From Corynespora cassiicola (taxonomy: Eukaryota > Ascomycota > Dothideomycetes > Pleosporales > Corynesporascaceae), in the NCBI GenBank assembly GCA_022059125.1, contig JAEUWY010000023.1:1922001-1986000 (forward strand): DNA of 64,000 nucleotides. The letters run 5' to 3'. How positions within the stretch are numbered: the first letter of the stretch is position 1; each line of letters opens with the position of its first letter. The notes beneath the pieces were generated by a model, which worked only from the letters and a program-made list of their open reading frames with translations, made no database searches and was not told the DNA's origin. The position numbers were made by a program, and so were the translations under genes. Positions 46,659 to 59,456 of this stretch are shown piece after piece.

Positions 46659-49600
46659 ATGGGGGAGCCACAGCAAACCACGATGCATAACTATGCATAC
46701 CACCCCAACCCCCGCGTCGCCAGCTGGGTGCAGTCGACGTCGCTGGCACAGCTGGAAGGGCCATCCGATGAAGCTCCCGACCGCACTCCTGACGACTTCT
46801 ACAAGTCAGCTGTAGAACCACCACCGCCGCCGCCGTTGCCGCCGCCGCTCCCCGAGCTCGAGCCGTCGCCCTTCATCAGCGAGATGGCCGCGACCACGCG
46901 GCCGCGCCAGCAGACGGCCAACGGTGCTGCTGTGCGCTCCACCACGAAGCCCTCGATACGATCCGTCTCGGGCCCACCCTCCTCCACAGCCGCGCCCTCG
47001 CGGTCCACGCCGCAGCTCCCAGCAAACCGTCCGACGGTGAGGAGCCTGGCCCAGAAGTTCAACCAGCCCTCGTCGGCCGAGAACTCTCCTCCCACCACGC
47101 GCGTCCGTCCGGTGCGGCCAGCACAATTCACCCGCTCCACCACCGATACCACCGCGCCTTCCACGTCTGCCTCCTCTTCTCCCGCACGCACCTCGAAAGA
47201 GGCCACATACGGATCCTACAAGTTCAACCACCTCAGGCCCCGCCAGAACCCGCAGCCTGCCCCCGCCACCCCTCCCAGTGTGCGCCGAACCAACGGCGGG
47301 CGAACCAGTCTCGACGACCAGTTCTCGCCCTCGTCAAGGCGGCACATGGCCACACCTTCCCGGGAATCGAACAAGTCCACGTCGTCGAGCCGAAAGCCCT
47401 TCTTCGGCGAAGTCGTTGGGGAGGATGTGACCTCGCCAGGGTTTGGCATACCAACGTTCGAGGCCGTGCATCGCGGCGGCGATTCTTCCATGTCGCCTAC
47501 TGCTGACCATCCCAGCGCCAGGCTCGTAAAGGACGATTCCCATCTAAAACCGAATACCGTCTCTTCTCCCCCGCAAACGCGCCACAGACGATCGTTAAGC
47601 GAAAATAGAGCTCCGGCGATAGTTCTGGACGGGCAGTTGGCTCAACAGTTGCAGGCAGCACAGCTGACGACGCCGCGGCGGCGATCCCCGCCGTCGCGGA
47701 TCCCAGTCCCTTCGAAACGTTCGAGCACGGCTTCGGATTGTAGCGCCATATCAAATCGATCGTACAAGGTTGGTAGTGTCCGCGCTGCTGAGGTCGCGCA
47801 TAGACGCACTTCGCCCACCCGTCGTAGAGCCTATGACACGCCGGCATGGGAGGGCGGAAACCCCAACCAGTCTCCGAGCAAAGGGGCCCCGGCTCTCGGC
47901 CTGCCCATGCTCCCAGCTCTGAGTTATCGTGATTTTCATAGGCAGGCCCAGTCATCCAGAACCACCAATACTAGTAGTGGACCAAGCTTAGCGGCCGTCA
48001 TCACAGCCCCACCCCAGCCGACGTCGCCTCGACTCCGGAACTCGAGAGAGCGCCAAATGCTCCAAGAATCCCCTGGAGCCAAGGCCCGGGGTCCCGATTC
48101 ACAGGCGGGACAGGACTATTTCGACGCCGCTAACGCTTCTTCCACGCGAGACGAGCTTCACTCGACTTCTGGTGACCTCGCCAGCACCGGAGATGCCGCA
48201 TCGCTGCACGACATAAGCACAATACCGCCACTCGACGCGCAAACACCCGAGCCGGCGACAAACGGCTTGACCTTGCCAGAGCACTCTGCTGCCGAACAGG
48301 ATTCCAACGACGCAATGATCCTGCAGCCGCTAAGCCTACACACGTCGAGTTTGCATGCGCCCAAACTTCCAGAGCCCGTGTCTTCGCCCACGACAGACTT
48401 TGAATATGAGGAATCTCCGGTCCTGGGCATTCCGGGGAGCTTCTTGATGACCCCTCCAATGGCACAGCACACACCGCCCATGGCATCTCAACCCATCGAG
48501 AAGCCAAAGACCCCACCAACTCCAGTGGTTGCAGATGAAGGAGAGTTGCTGCAGCCGCGTACTTTCCGTCCAGAGGGCAACGGCCATGCATCCGAAGCTC
48601 GTGCGCCTGAAGGTCCTGTAGATGGACCCTCGGAGCTAGGTGTAAGGGAGTCCATACCGATCATGCTCGGTGCAGATGACCCCCAACAATGGAGTCCTGT
48701 TGCCGTGCGCTCTGGCCAATCCCCTAGACTCGACATTGGTGCTCACCAGTGGCGTGCCGGATCTCTCGACATCCTTGATGCCAGGCCTTTCTTCGAGGAT
48801 GATGATTCTCCCATAGATCCTTTTGCACACCGGGGAACGTTGCGTCCAGATGACTCGGCAAGTGTCGCGTTCTATCATCGATCAAATCCTCGATCTCCGG
48901 AGTGGACTCCGCGGATACCAAGCCTGCCGGAGGCGGGTTCCCTCACCTTGGACAGCGAGGCTTACAGCGTCATCAACAAGGTCCTGAATATGTATCATCA
49001 ATCTCCATCCATCACGCCCGAAATCGCCCATGACGCCCGCGAGCAGGTCCACGGGGTGTCGCCGGTCATCGCGCAGCACAAGGACTGGGGATCCAAGGAA
49101 GTGACCGAGACATATCTCGCTAGGCTGCTCAGCGACGCGAATTGCTTGGACGATCGAGAAGCCAAAGATGAGGGTGCCGAACAGAAGGCCAACCACGACA
49201 GCAGCCTGTCATTGCCTACGCTAGACATCCGCGAGCTGGAGACGGCTGACCACAATGTTGGTGGGACGGCGATCATCTACCCACCGGAGTCACGACGATA
49301 TTCGCGCAGCTCACGCGGCTCGACCACCACCACCATCTTGGACGACGGCAGCCGGTCCGGCAGTTTCTCCGAGTCGTTGGCACGTGACTCTCGCGACTCT
49401 CGTGACTCTACGCGCGACGTCGCGCCGCCCAAACCGCCCAAGGACTGGCCTCGCCCTCAGCCACCGGACGCACCGTTCGCTACGGATTCAGCGCGCCCAA
49501 GCAGCGAGTCTGCCCCCGCCAATTTCAAACCGCTGCCAGTGATCGCCAGCACGGGTGAAGGCCTCGGCCTGTCCCTGCACGCTGAGCAAGGACAGCCACA

Positions 49601-52285
49601 ACATCACCCGTTTCCTCCGCCGCAACAACCACCGCCGCCTCGTCCTGCATATTCACCTCCACCTCCGCCGGTGCAAACATCAATTGAACAGCGCACCTCG
49701 GCAGCTGCAGCCTTGCCAGCAGAGGCGCCCGTTCACTCTCCCCCCAAAGTCTCGCACGAGGGCGATGACCGACCTGCTATCCGCGCGCCATCCATCACGT
49801 CCACGCTATACGACTCCGAAGCTGGCCGGGAAAGCATGGTGGGCGGGCTTACTGCAGTCAATACTGCCGATGTTTCGGTCCTCAATGTTGACAATACGGC
49901 CCAGGATGATGCGCAGTTGGACCCCGCCGCCCAAGCCCTGCGCAGGCGCTATCGCGTTATTGAAGAGCTCCTCAAGACCGAGCATAACTTTTGCTGCGAT
50001 ATGATGGTTGCGCATTCGGTCTTCGAGAAGACGTCAACCGACGTGCTCAGTGACAAGGAGCGACGCACCCTCTTCAGCAACAGCAAAGACCTGGAGAAGT
50101 TCTCGCTGGGACTCTGGCGCACGTTGAAGAAGGCAGCTAAACCCATCATCAACCAGGCTCCACCCCCGGAAACGACCGCCTTGCCCAATGAAATCACGAA
50201 CCGCCCCGGCTACCTCCCTCCCGATGACTCCATCAGACTTGCGCCTGATTTCTCGAACCGACCCTACGACGAGTTTGAGTGTTGCACGGTTGATAATGAC
50301 CGTGAGACCGACGTTGGTGCCGTCATGCTCGATGCGGCGCCACGTATGGAGCGCCTCTTTACCACCTACTTCCTCAACCACGAAGATGCGTGTGCCTTCA
50401 TCAAGAAGACTGCGGACGATGCGAAGATTGTGGGGTGGGTCGCAGCCTGCTTCACTCATGCCAAAGGCGTCACCAATGCGTGGGATCTTGACTCGCTACT
50501 CGTAAAGCCTTGTCAGCGCATCTTGAAATACCCTCTTATTCTTGGGGAGCTTCTCAGTACTACCACACACGACCATCCCGATTATGCGAACATTAAAGCT
50601 GCTTTTGAGGAGTTTACTGCCATTGGCCAGCGCATCAACCAGGCCAAGAAGCGCCAGCAGACCCTCAGGGCAGCCACAACAGAGGGCAAAAAAGAGAAGA
50701 ACCGGGGTCTTGGCGATCGCATAGGCAAGAATTTTGTCAAGGCATTCACGTCAAAGAATGACAAGACGAAGCAGATGGCCGACGCGGCTACCTTTTTTGA
50801 AGATAAAGATTACGATAAGATTGCGCAGAAATTTGGCGGCCACTTTTTCCAGATTCAGATTGTCATCCGCGATTTGGATAATTACCTCGACATGTCCACC
50901 GAGCACTTCTTGCAGATGAACATCATCGTTTTGAGCTTCATCACCATGATTGAGGTCGCACCTTCTTCAAGTCCAGAGCTGGAGAGTGCTTGGCGCAGGT
51001 GGGCAATGGGCAATTTCGAGCTCCAAAACGTTGCTCTCGAGGCTCATGTAAGCTATTTTAATCCACCCCCTCCGTCCATACTTTGCTGACAAACCCACAG
51101 AAAGAAGCTATTCGCACGCGTGTCCTCAAACCCATCATAGAGGTCTGGAACCTCTGGACGCGTCCACAGAAGCTCATGGAGCAACGCAAGAAGGGTTTGA
51201 TCCAATATGCCAAGCACGGGCAAGCTGTGCAGCGTAGTGAGAAGGTCGACGCCAAGCTCGATGAGGCCGCGAACGCCTTCCTCACCATCAACGATACTCT
51301 CAAGGACGAGCTCCCGCTTCTATACGAGCGCACCAAGGCTGTCATCCGCATATGCAGCGACCTTTTCATCATGTTACAGAAAGATTGGTACAAGACGTGC
51401 TCCAAGAAGATTCTTCCACTTTTGGAGACGGAGCCCGAGCATACTACTTCCCCTGCCCATGACTTCAAAGCCTATGTCGACCAGTTCCGCTCCGACTTTG
51501 CCAGCATGGAGGAACAGGCCAAGTCGCTTGTCATCACTAACCACAACTTGGTCCTTGAAATGTCCAAGGTAACTTCGCCAGTGCCAACGTTTTATTCAGA
51601 TGATGCATCGTCTCGTAAGTCTTCATCGCGCCGAACCGAATCCATCGGAAGCGAAATGTCTGTGGTCGAGCCCAAGAGCAGGCATAGTAGTGGTTATGGT
51701 CCTCAACGGCAACACTTACGCTCGTCAGAAGGACCGCCTAGATCCACTCCCTCCGGGCCCTCATCCCTTCGAGAGCGTGCAGATCGAGCCATGAGCCCTG
51801 CTTCTGATGACAGCAGCACAACTGTTATCCAGAGCAACCGCCCCAACCCCAATGCAAGGATCCCCCTCAACTACATGAACATGGACGGGGCGTTCGAAGA
51901 GGACTACAGCATCCCGGCCAATCCCAATGCCTATCTCTCTCCCACTTCGAACCCAAGCTCATCTCGCACCTCGGGCATCTTCAATTCGGCATTGCCAATG
52001 TCCGACTCTCCAAGCCGGCCGACCACGGACGAGGTTCCCGGAACTCCAGGTGATCTTGACGAGCCCGAAGTTCTGTTTCTTGCGGCTAGTCTGTTCGAAT
52101 TCAATATTGCTCACGATCGTCGTGAGGGCGGCATTCCCTACCTCGTATACGTCCCAGGCGAGATATTCGACGTCATTGGCATGAAAGGAGAGCTCTGGCT
52201 CGCTCGCAATCAGGATGATCCTTCCCGTACTGTAGGTTGGATCTGGGAGAAGCACTTTGCTCGCATCCTACCGGAGGAAATGTAA
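46659..52285 (+). CDS. Rho guanine-nucleotide exchange factor, DH-BAR-SH3 (DNMBP/Tuba-like)
   Basis: Exons 46659-51047 and 51101-52285 (53-nt intron, GTAAGC..CCACAG), 1,857 aa. The start at 46659 (acaATGggg) is the first in-frame ATG. Residues 1-1090 are disordered, Pro/Ser-rich with polyproline (PPPPPPLPPPLPELEP), likely SH3 ligands. The DH domain is about 1093-1350: RRYRVIEELLKTEHNFCCDM, LFTTYFLNHEDACAFIKK and the KPCQRILKYPLILGELL helix. A BAR domain follows (about 1370-1640: GKNFVKAFTS, EAIRTRVLKPIIEVWNLW, DAKLDEAANAFLTINDTL), and a C-terminal SH3-like fold (about 1786-1855: VLFLAASLFEFN, WLARNQ, VGWIWEKHFARI). It should activate a Rho/Cdc42 GTPase at curved membrane, acting in polarity or septation. 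No PH domain is seen; the BAR takes its place as in DNMBP. Confidence 0.92.
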
Positions 52286-54744
52286 TCTACGACTGTCTAC
52301 GGCCTCGAGGAGCATCATCGACAGACGTCCAGGAAGTTGCACTTCCATTTGTTACAGTATACTACCATCTGGACCATTTCCTTGTTAGTCATTGGCGTTC
52401 ACAGGAATCGAGCATGTGATGATTCCACTAATCACATTGTGTACCCTCAAACCTCGGCGTTTTCTTCAAAGCCTCTTCTTTTCCTTTTTTTATGATTCCC
52501 CAATTGTGTTAGCTTTCCCCTTTTTTTCCTTTTTCGAATCTCCTTTTCGCAATCGAACGTAGGGATGCAAGGGCCGACGGAATTTTTTCTCTCTCGCGTT
52601 GGAATAAACACTTCAAGTCAAAGGCGTTCCTCGGGGCAATCTGAACTTGATCCAAACGGAATGATTGCATTTGCCGGAGTTCAATGTCCTTTTTTCTCTT
52701 CTTGCTTTCCCTTGCTCCTCCTTGGTCGCCACTTCTGGAGGAGTTACGAGACGTGCATGGTTTGGCAAACTTTGTCGGGTGTTTTTTTCTTTTGTTTTCG
52801 ATCGACCCAACCTTCCTCTTTTTTCTTTTTTGGAGGGGAACAGGAAGGTCGGGGGATAGAATCGGAGATGAACCCCAAAGACGGGTCCAAGATCTATGTG
52901 CGGAAGGGAGATTTTATTTTGTTTTCTTTCCTTTGCCTCGTCTCTCACAAGCGAATGCGCAACGGAGCGATGATGGACGCGATGGGTCGAATTGAATTGT
53001 ACAGTAGGAAATCTCATGACGAGAGCAGATGAGTCTATGAATGAAGAGATGCTTCATGAACGTTTTGCTTGAGTTTCCCTGGATGTGCTTGCTGGTTTAT
53101 CGTGCATGTGCAGCTGCGCAACGCAACCACTTTTCGTATGTGAAGCGCTGTGCGATTGACATGTGCATCGTCCTTTACCCATGCTTTTTCCAAGTCTCCC
53201 TCGTGTCCGCTCGTACGCATACTCGTAGTCTCACCTAGCGTTTCCGTACACGACACACTGCAAATTGACTCATCTTTGCGCTGGCACCTTTTTTTCTTTC
53301 CCACATAGACCCATGACCCCCTGCTACATTTGTTTTACACCTTACCCTATAAGCAAGCACTCCCGTCCACGAGAGAGGAAAGAGAGAAAAAAAAGCTTCC
53401 TGGTCCCTCGTCAAGCCCACACAGCACTACTCCCTCGACTAGTTAAGTCCAAAAACAAGGCTACTACGCCAGACTACTCCGACCGAACCATCCTTTGTTA
53501 TTCCGCGCCACCTTCCCCGTCCCTCCCTTCCACGCTCCCGCTCTGCATGCACGTATGCACGCACGCACGCACTTACCGCATCCCCCTCCCCCTACTTGGA
53601 TAGTATTCTCTTTTTTTTTTCCCCTCGCTAGGCCATCCATCCACCAAGTAGCCATACAACCAGTCCCCCTCAAACCACGCCCACAAAAAAAGCAAAATAT
53701 TACAGAGCGACAACCACACCCCACAAAAAAAAACATCAGGCCCACCAAACGTGCAAAAAAAAAAAACTGTGACCCGGGGATGCATCTAGGCCGCCCTAAA
53801 GCACGACGTACTGACTAGGTAGCCCAGTAGCCAGCACGCACCGATGGATGGCGTACTCAGGGGTACATGCATACACTGCACCGCACCGCATGTACTGCAA
53901 GTGCGCACATACACACACACACACACACATACACGCTACCCGACACGCACCACCCAGCCAGGCGCTAAGCCGGAACCCACAAATGCGCGGCTTGCGAGCT
54001 CAGGCTACCCGCCTACCCAGCAACTAACTTGGTACCTAGATCCCAGGATCGGGTGTGGGAGCGTGCGTACGACGCGTGGGTAGCAGGCTAGCCAGCAAGC
54101 CTAGCTAATTAGTGTGTTTAGCGATCGGGGGACGGAAAGCAAAGGCGGAGGGGCCGCTAGGGCGGATGCTGATCAAACGGGCTTGATGTCATTGTGAAAG
54201 CTTGATGGGAGTATTGTGGGCTGAGTGGTGGTATTAGGAGGGGAGATGATGGGACAATGGGGCGGGAGGAGTAGGGCGTTGCTGATCGTGTGAGATGATG
54301 ACGGGTGGGGAGCGGTTTTGTGTGGGTAATGTTTTGCGGCGAGGTAGGGGGGAAAGGGGGGCGGTGGATGATGTCATTTGTAATCGATGATGAGGGGAGG
54401 ATGGGCTTGGTTTGGGAACAGATGGGTTCGTGTAATATCCCATGTTCTGAGTTCTAGGGAGGTGGTGTTTGGTATAGTTACAACGTGTGTGGGCTAGCCA
54501 CTGCTAAATAAAAAAGCAATTTCGCGCGCGTTGGTTTGGTATCGTGCGTACGCCGTATTCCTGAAAGCAAAAAGGAAAAAAGAAAGGAAAAAATCGAGGT
54601 ATCACCATCTTGTTGCCTTGTTTCCCAGACGCCATCGCCATGCCGTGAGATCGTGATACTAATACAATAAGAGTATTTGGAAAGTTCAAAAGTAGGAAAC
54701 GCTGGATTAAGGAAAAGTTGCGGCGGTCAAGTGTGCGACAGCCT
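52286..54744. other. Gene-free region with homopolymers and microsatellite
   Basis: 3' regions of the RhoGEF and the membrane-protein gene. T-rich, then A-runs (53754-53766) and a (CA)n tract at 53908-53930. Short frames have no domains. Confidence 0.5.
53908..53930. repeat. (CA)n microsatellite
   Basis: About ten CA units with one TA interruption at each end. Confidence 0.85.
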
Positions 54745-55963
54745 TTAAGCCTTCCACTTCGCGGCGCTCCATTCGGTTTCTTCTTTCTTGAGCGAGCGCT
54801 GAACCCAGGGAATGGTCAGCGCAGTCCAGATGCCGGCCCAAATGAAGGGGACAGTCCAGCCGACCTGTAATCATCAGCCACTATTTTTGCAAGCTTCAAT
54901 CTAGGTATACGTACCACATATGCAGCGTCTCTCTGAATGGTGAAAACGATGGCAACAGTGACGGCTGCACAGCCAATTGCACCAAAAGCCCAGAAAAGGG
55001 TCAATCGGTGAAGCATCTCGCGGAAAGCCTTGCTGGCCTGGTAACGGAGATTCAACCTCTGCCTAAACTCGGTTCCTCCTGATCCATCGACGGCGCAAAT
55101 ATCCTCAATGTACGCATAAATTCCAGGGCGCAGTGGGGCACCCTGGGGCAGCGATGAGATACGGCAAGGAGCGGGCACCCCGGCAATACGAAGAATGTCG
55201 ACGAGGAGCAGTTCACAGCCAATGGCAAACAACATGGTCGCAGCCGGGATAGCGAGGACTCGGATGGGCGGATCGTGCGGACATGTTCCACTTGCCTCGA
55301 AGTTAGCTCAAACTCGTATTGTTCAGTTTGTAAGACAACTTACGCGATCAGCTCGATCATTACAAAGAACCAGCCCACGGACAAATTCCAGTGGAACCAA
55401 TCCAGATACCACCGGTGCGCACCGATGACCCTGCAGTTTGAATTTTTCTTCCAGAGTCGGTGGAAACGGATGAAGTATTCGACAATGGAAACTGTGCCGA
55501 GCAGTGCCGTGCTGATACTGAAGACTGCGTTCGCCGAGAGCTCATCGCGGGTCAATCCATACCACATGCCAAAGTAGAGACCAATTGGCATGAAAACGCA
55601 GTCCACGATGATCAGGGTCCAGAACCAAAAGATGGCCTTCTTGCGGGTGCGCAGCGAGTAGTTCAACGGCGGTGGCCGCGTGAAGTCGGGGTCTTCGTAG
55701 GTGACCTGCGTGTGGGGGAACATCGCCGAGGGATTTGGGGAGACTGCGCGGCTTGTATTCTGGCCCGCATTCTGGGCATTGCTTCGCGGGCTTCGGTCGT
55801 CGCTTGCGCCGTCAAGGCCTTGGCCGGGTACTTGGAGGGTGTTGTTATTGGCGGCGGTTGCATGGCTGCTCGTGTCCATGCGTGTCGTCTGCTCGGGCGA
55901 TGCAGAGGGCTGTGGAGGTGAGTCTGCCCTCAACGGCTCGGTCGAGGGTGTTGAGGTGGCCAT
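54745..55963 (-). CDS. Six-span integral membrane protein, function unknown
   Basis: Exons 55963-55344, 55290-54915 and 54864-54745; 371 aa. Introns of 53 and 50 nt have GTAAGT..GCAAG and GTACGT..TACAG borders, and the joins give IELIAGTCPHDPPIRVLAI and DAAYVVGWTVPFIWAGI. The N-terminal 110 residues are disordered and Ser/Pro/Asn-rich. Six hydrophobic segments follow: IFWFWTLIIVDCVFMPIGLY, VFSISTALLGTVSIVEYF, WNLSVGWFFVMIELIAG, IPAATMLFAIGCELLLVDIL, LTLFWAFGAIGCAAVTVAIV, and VPFIWAGIWTALTIPWV. The tail is basic and short. It resembles uncharacterised fungal membrane proteins; no transporter motif is evident. It diverges from the lipase gene over 461 bp. Confidence 0.85.
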
Positions 55964-56424
55964 GGCGTGTAAACGTTGAGGGTTGTGCGTGGGGAGCAGA
56001 GTGGTAAAAGAAGCAGGCGAAGCAGGGCCGATAACTCTTATCCCGGATGGCGGCGGGTAGCGTGGTCTTGATGCGTCTGATACGAGGGACGGCGGACGAT
56101 TTTGAAGGGAGCTGCTTGCATGGCGTAATGCGAATCAGCAGGTTACAAACCGCAAATTCTCCATCGGCCGATGGCCATTCTCCTTCACAGATAACACGCG
56201 ATGACATCACACAGCCATTCGCGACCGGCCTTTGCTTGGCGCCAACCCCTTGGCCGACCCTGATGACGGGGGCCAGACGCTGGCGGCGCATGATGCAGCC
56301 GGCTGAGCGACATGTCGGTCTCCCCACACGCTTTCCTCCGTCTTCCGTGGTTCCCAACACCTCGTTCTGTTCCCCACAACCCTCGAATCCGTCCTCGAGA
56401 CAGACCATGTAAAAGCGCATCTTC
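55964..56424. promoter_or_regulatory. Shared upstream region, membrane protein / lipase
   Basis: 461 bp between divergent start codons. An ACATGG/GCATGA-rich stretch is seen but no defined motif. Confidence 0.4.
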
Positions 56425-57641
56425 ATGGCCACAGTCTTCGGCCTCGCATTATGCTCCCTCCTAGTCCTGACCGCCGCTGCTGGCAGCGCAGCCCAACAGG
56501 TGCCCTTACTGGAACACCCTCGCAATGACACCGATATATCACCAGAGCTCTTTGTTGAGCTCGAGGAGCTCGCGCGCATAGTCGACATATCCTACTGCGT
56601 GGGCACCGCCGGTCTGGGCATCCAGAAGCCCTTCGAGTGCGCCAGCCGCTGTGGAGACTTTGCCAGCTTCGAGCTCGTGACGGTCGGTATTTGTGAAGCT
56701 CCGAACGCAGGACCATGAACTGATCTCCGCAGACCTGGAATACAGGGCCTCTCCTATCGGACTCTTGCGGATACATAGCCCTGTCGCACCCTCCCTCTGC
56801 TCCGCGCATCATCCTTGCCTTCCGTGGCACCTACTCCATCGCCAACACCATCGTCGACCTTTCTACCGTGCCCCAAGAATATGTCCCCTACCCAGGCGAC
56901 GACGACGATGGGGACACGTCGGATTTCCTTGGCCCGAAAATCAAGCCCCTGAGGCCTTCAGAGGAGGACCCCCCACCCGCCGAGCCGCCCAAGTGCGAGA
57001 ACTGCACCGTCCATACCGGCTTCTACTCGTCGTGGCTCAACACCCGGAAGGTCATTCTGCCCGAACTCGCCGAGGCCATCGAAAAGTTTCCCGACTACAA
57101 GCTAACGCTCGTCGGCCACTCGCTCGGAGGTGCCGTCGCCGCCCTCGCCGGCCTCGACTTCCTCGCGCGCGGCTGGGACCCCCACGTCACCACCTTTGGC
57201 GAGCCAAGACTCGGAAACAATAACACCATGGCCTACATAGACAGCCGCTTTAACGTCTCTTCTAATTATAGGCCCAACAAATTTCACCGCGTTACCCATA
57301 CCGGTGACCCCGTCCCTCTGCTCCCGCTCGCCGAGTGGGGATACACCATGCACAGCGAAGAAATCTTCATCTCGGAGCCCTCTCTACCCTATTCTGTAGG
57401 GGACATTCACCACTGTCGGGGCGACGAGGATCCCAACTGCATAGCTGGGAGCGACTCCGATGGCCCGTCGTGGGGCATTCCGGCGCGCTTCAAGTTCTGG
57501 GAGCTCTTCTTTGCCCATCGTGACTACTTCTGGAGGCTCGGCCTCTGCGTTCCCGGCGGGGATCCAAAAGACTGGTATCGCAAATATCCAAAGCATAGTG
57601 ACGACGATGACAGCGACGTGGAAGAAATTGACGAGTTGTAG
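56425..57641 (+). CDS. Secreted class 3 (alpha/beta-hydrolase) lipase
   Basis: Exons 56425-56682 and 56733-57641 (50-nt intron, GTCGGT..CCGCAG), 388 aa. A signal peptide spans residues 1-23 (VFGLALCSLLVLTAAAGSAA). The fold is Lipase_3: oxyanion-side IILAFRGTYS, nucleophile elbow LVGHSLGGA (Ser about 216), acid THTGDPVPLLP (Asp about 278) and a C-terminal His in FFAHRDYFWRLGLC (about 348), matching the triad arrangement of Thermomyces-type lipases. Cysteines near residues 57, 67 and 71 and near the C-terminus suggest disulphides. An acidic insert (GDDDDGD) precedes the elbow and the protein ends in an acidic tail finishing IDEL, reminiscent of an ER-retention tetrapeptide. Expected role: hydrolysis of acylglycerols outside the cell or in the secretory path. 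Confidence 0.9.
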
Positions 57642-59456
57642 TTCGCATGAACGAACCTACTTGTATAACATGATGCACGACGTGGCGTTGGTTGGATACA
57701 TGCATGACATCGGTTAATGGGCTTTCATATTCTTTCTGTAGTTGATACCACATTACTAGCCAGAACATAATGTTTATACTGTATTTTTCCATGCCCGGAT
57801 TCTTTGGTTCACCATGTGATGTTGGCACGATAGAGGCTGAAGGGTTACTGGGGCATGGCAGCATGAAAGTGTTAGAGTCGATTTACTGGCGTTGTTACTA
57901 CACTGCAACTACACACTTGTCACTTTGATTCGATTGGAGTAACTCACTGTTTTCAGCATGCTCTCACTCCATTAGTTCTCCTAGATTTCGGACCCACGCT
58001 TCCGCAGTGGGGTAATTCAACACCAAAATTTTTCACATATATCTTAGAATAACATTCGTCAAGTCCCAGATCTCTAGATTCTGCTAGAAGAGATCAAAGC
58101 AGGCTCGTCAATTGCGGTACCTAGGTTAAAGACGGGTTTAGAGACCAATACATAACCCATTATCATCATAAACTGAATGACCCTATTCTGAGCCCTTGGC
58201 CGGTAGAAGGCACTTCATCATTACAACTTGGCACATGCCTCTTTTAGCTGTGCGGAGTTGCGTCTGTATCGCTGTAAAAGTGTAAACCACCGATCATGAG
58301 AAAGACTAGATGCCGTATATCAGCCCCGCAGTAGAAATCGACATTCCGTGTTGGACGTGCTGAATCGTCTTCCCTTTTTTGCGGCATGTATGGGAAGGAG
58401 GAGTTTTCCTTTGTTCCAGAACAGCAATTATATCAGTGGGATTTTTGTTCTGGAGCTTTCGGGCGCATCCTTGGAACGCACTTCCTGTTCGGGCTGGAGT
58501 GGAGAGGCAGGCCTGATACAGGTATTCCAGCTGTTGTGTGCTTTCTTCCTCGAGAGGACAATACAACAAAGTAAAGGAGCAACTGTAGGAAAGGTCCGAT
58601 TTCCCATCACTCAGATTGTTGGCTAATGGCTGTGCTTTGAACATTTATCCGCTTGATGCTCTCCCTCAAGTCTAAAAAATACAAGGGTTTGCAAGAGTGT
58701 ATAGTGAGCTATTAAGCAGCCGATCTTGTTTGATGAACAATATTCAAAAGCATGGCTTCATTAGGTCCCTAGTCAATTGCGAGGAAACACCAATATCATT
58801 GACACGAGCTTTGCCAAACCTCTCTTCATACAATATTTGGGAAGGTAGTTTTATAATCATTAGTCTAGGAGCCGTCTGCCCTCCATTTCGAAGACATGGA
58901 CCATGAAAACGGTCCATGTCGAGATACCAAGCGAGACATCGTAAATATACAACAAACTCCATCACCCACGCATGAGTGATCGGTTCTCACACAGCAAACA
59001 AGGCCACATTCTACCCAACATCCCCCAAGAAAAAACCAAACCGCATCAACTCAGACAAATAAGCCCCTTTCCACATCACAAACCACACTCACAACCGCAC
59101 ACGACTAAATGTCAAAATTTCGTTTCATAGACTTAGGCATTCATGTCCGCTACAAGGAGATGGCTGTATCGAGGCCCTAAAACACCATACCGATTCGCCA
59201 CGCACGCTCATGACTCGTTGCCTTCCATCCCACCATCCGCACGCTATGCATTGCATACACTTCATGAGATCATGACGCTCAGCAAAGAGAGAAAATGGTA
59301 TCGTGCATGCCGTTGAGAAAAAAAGAGGTTAATAGAAAGAAAAAACACAGATATCCCTAGTCCGTGAAACTCCGAAACCATGAGATTTGCCGGGCTGATG
59401 CGACCGTGGCCATCCTTGAAACCAGAGGTGCACATCAACGACGAGATTAGAATCGC
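57642..59456. other. Convergent intergenic region
   Basis: 1.8 kb of AT-rich DNA between the 3' ends of the lipase and trehalose genes. A 112-codon minus-strand ATG frame (58644-58306) has no recognisable features. A 10-bp perfect inverted repeat is at 58893-58920. Confidence 0.5.
58893..58920. repeat. Perfect 10-bp inverted repeat with 8-nt spacer
   Basis: GACATGGACC, spacer ATGAAAAC, GGTCCATGTC. It could form a stable hairpin in RNA or be a palindromic protein-binding site; it lies in intergenic DNA. Confidence 0.85.

Noticed and set aside
52286..53300. Short T-rich frames after the RhoGEF gene
   Set aside because: Phe/Leu-rich translation of pyrimidine tracts in the 3' region, not genes.
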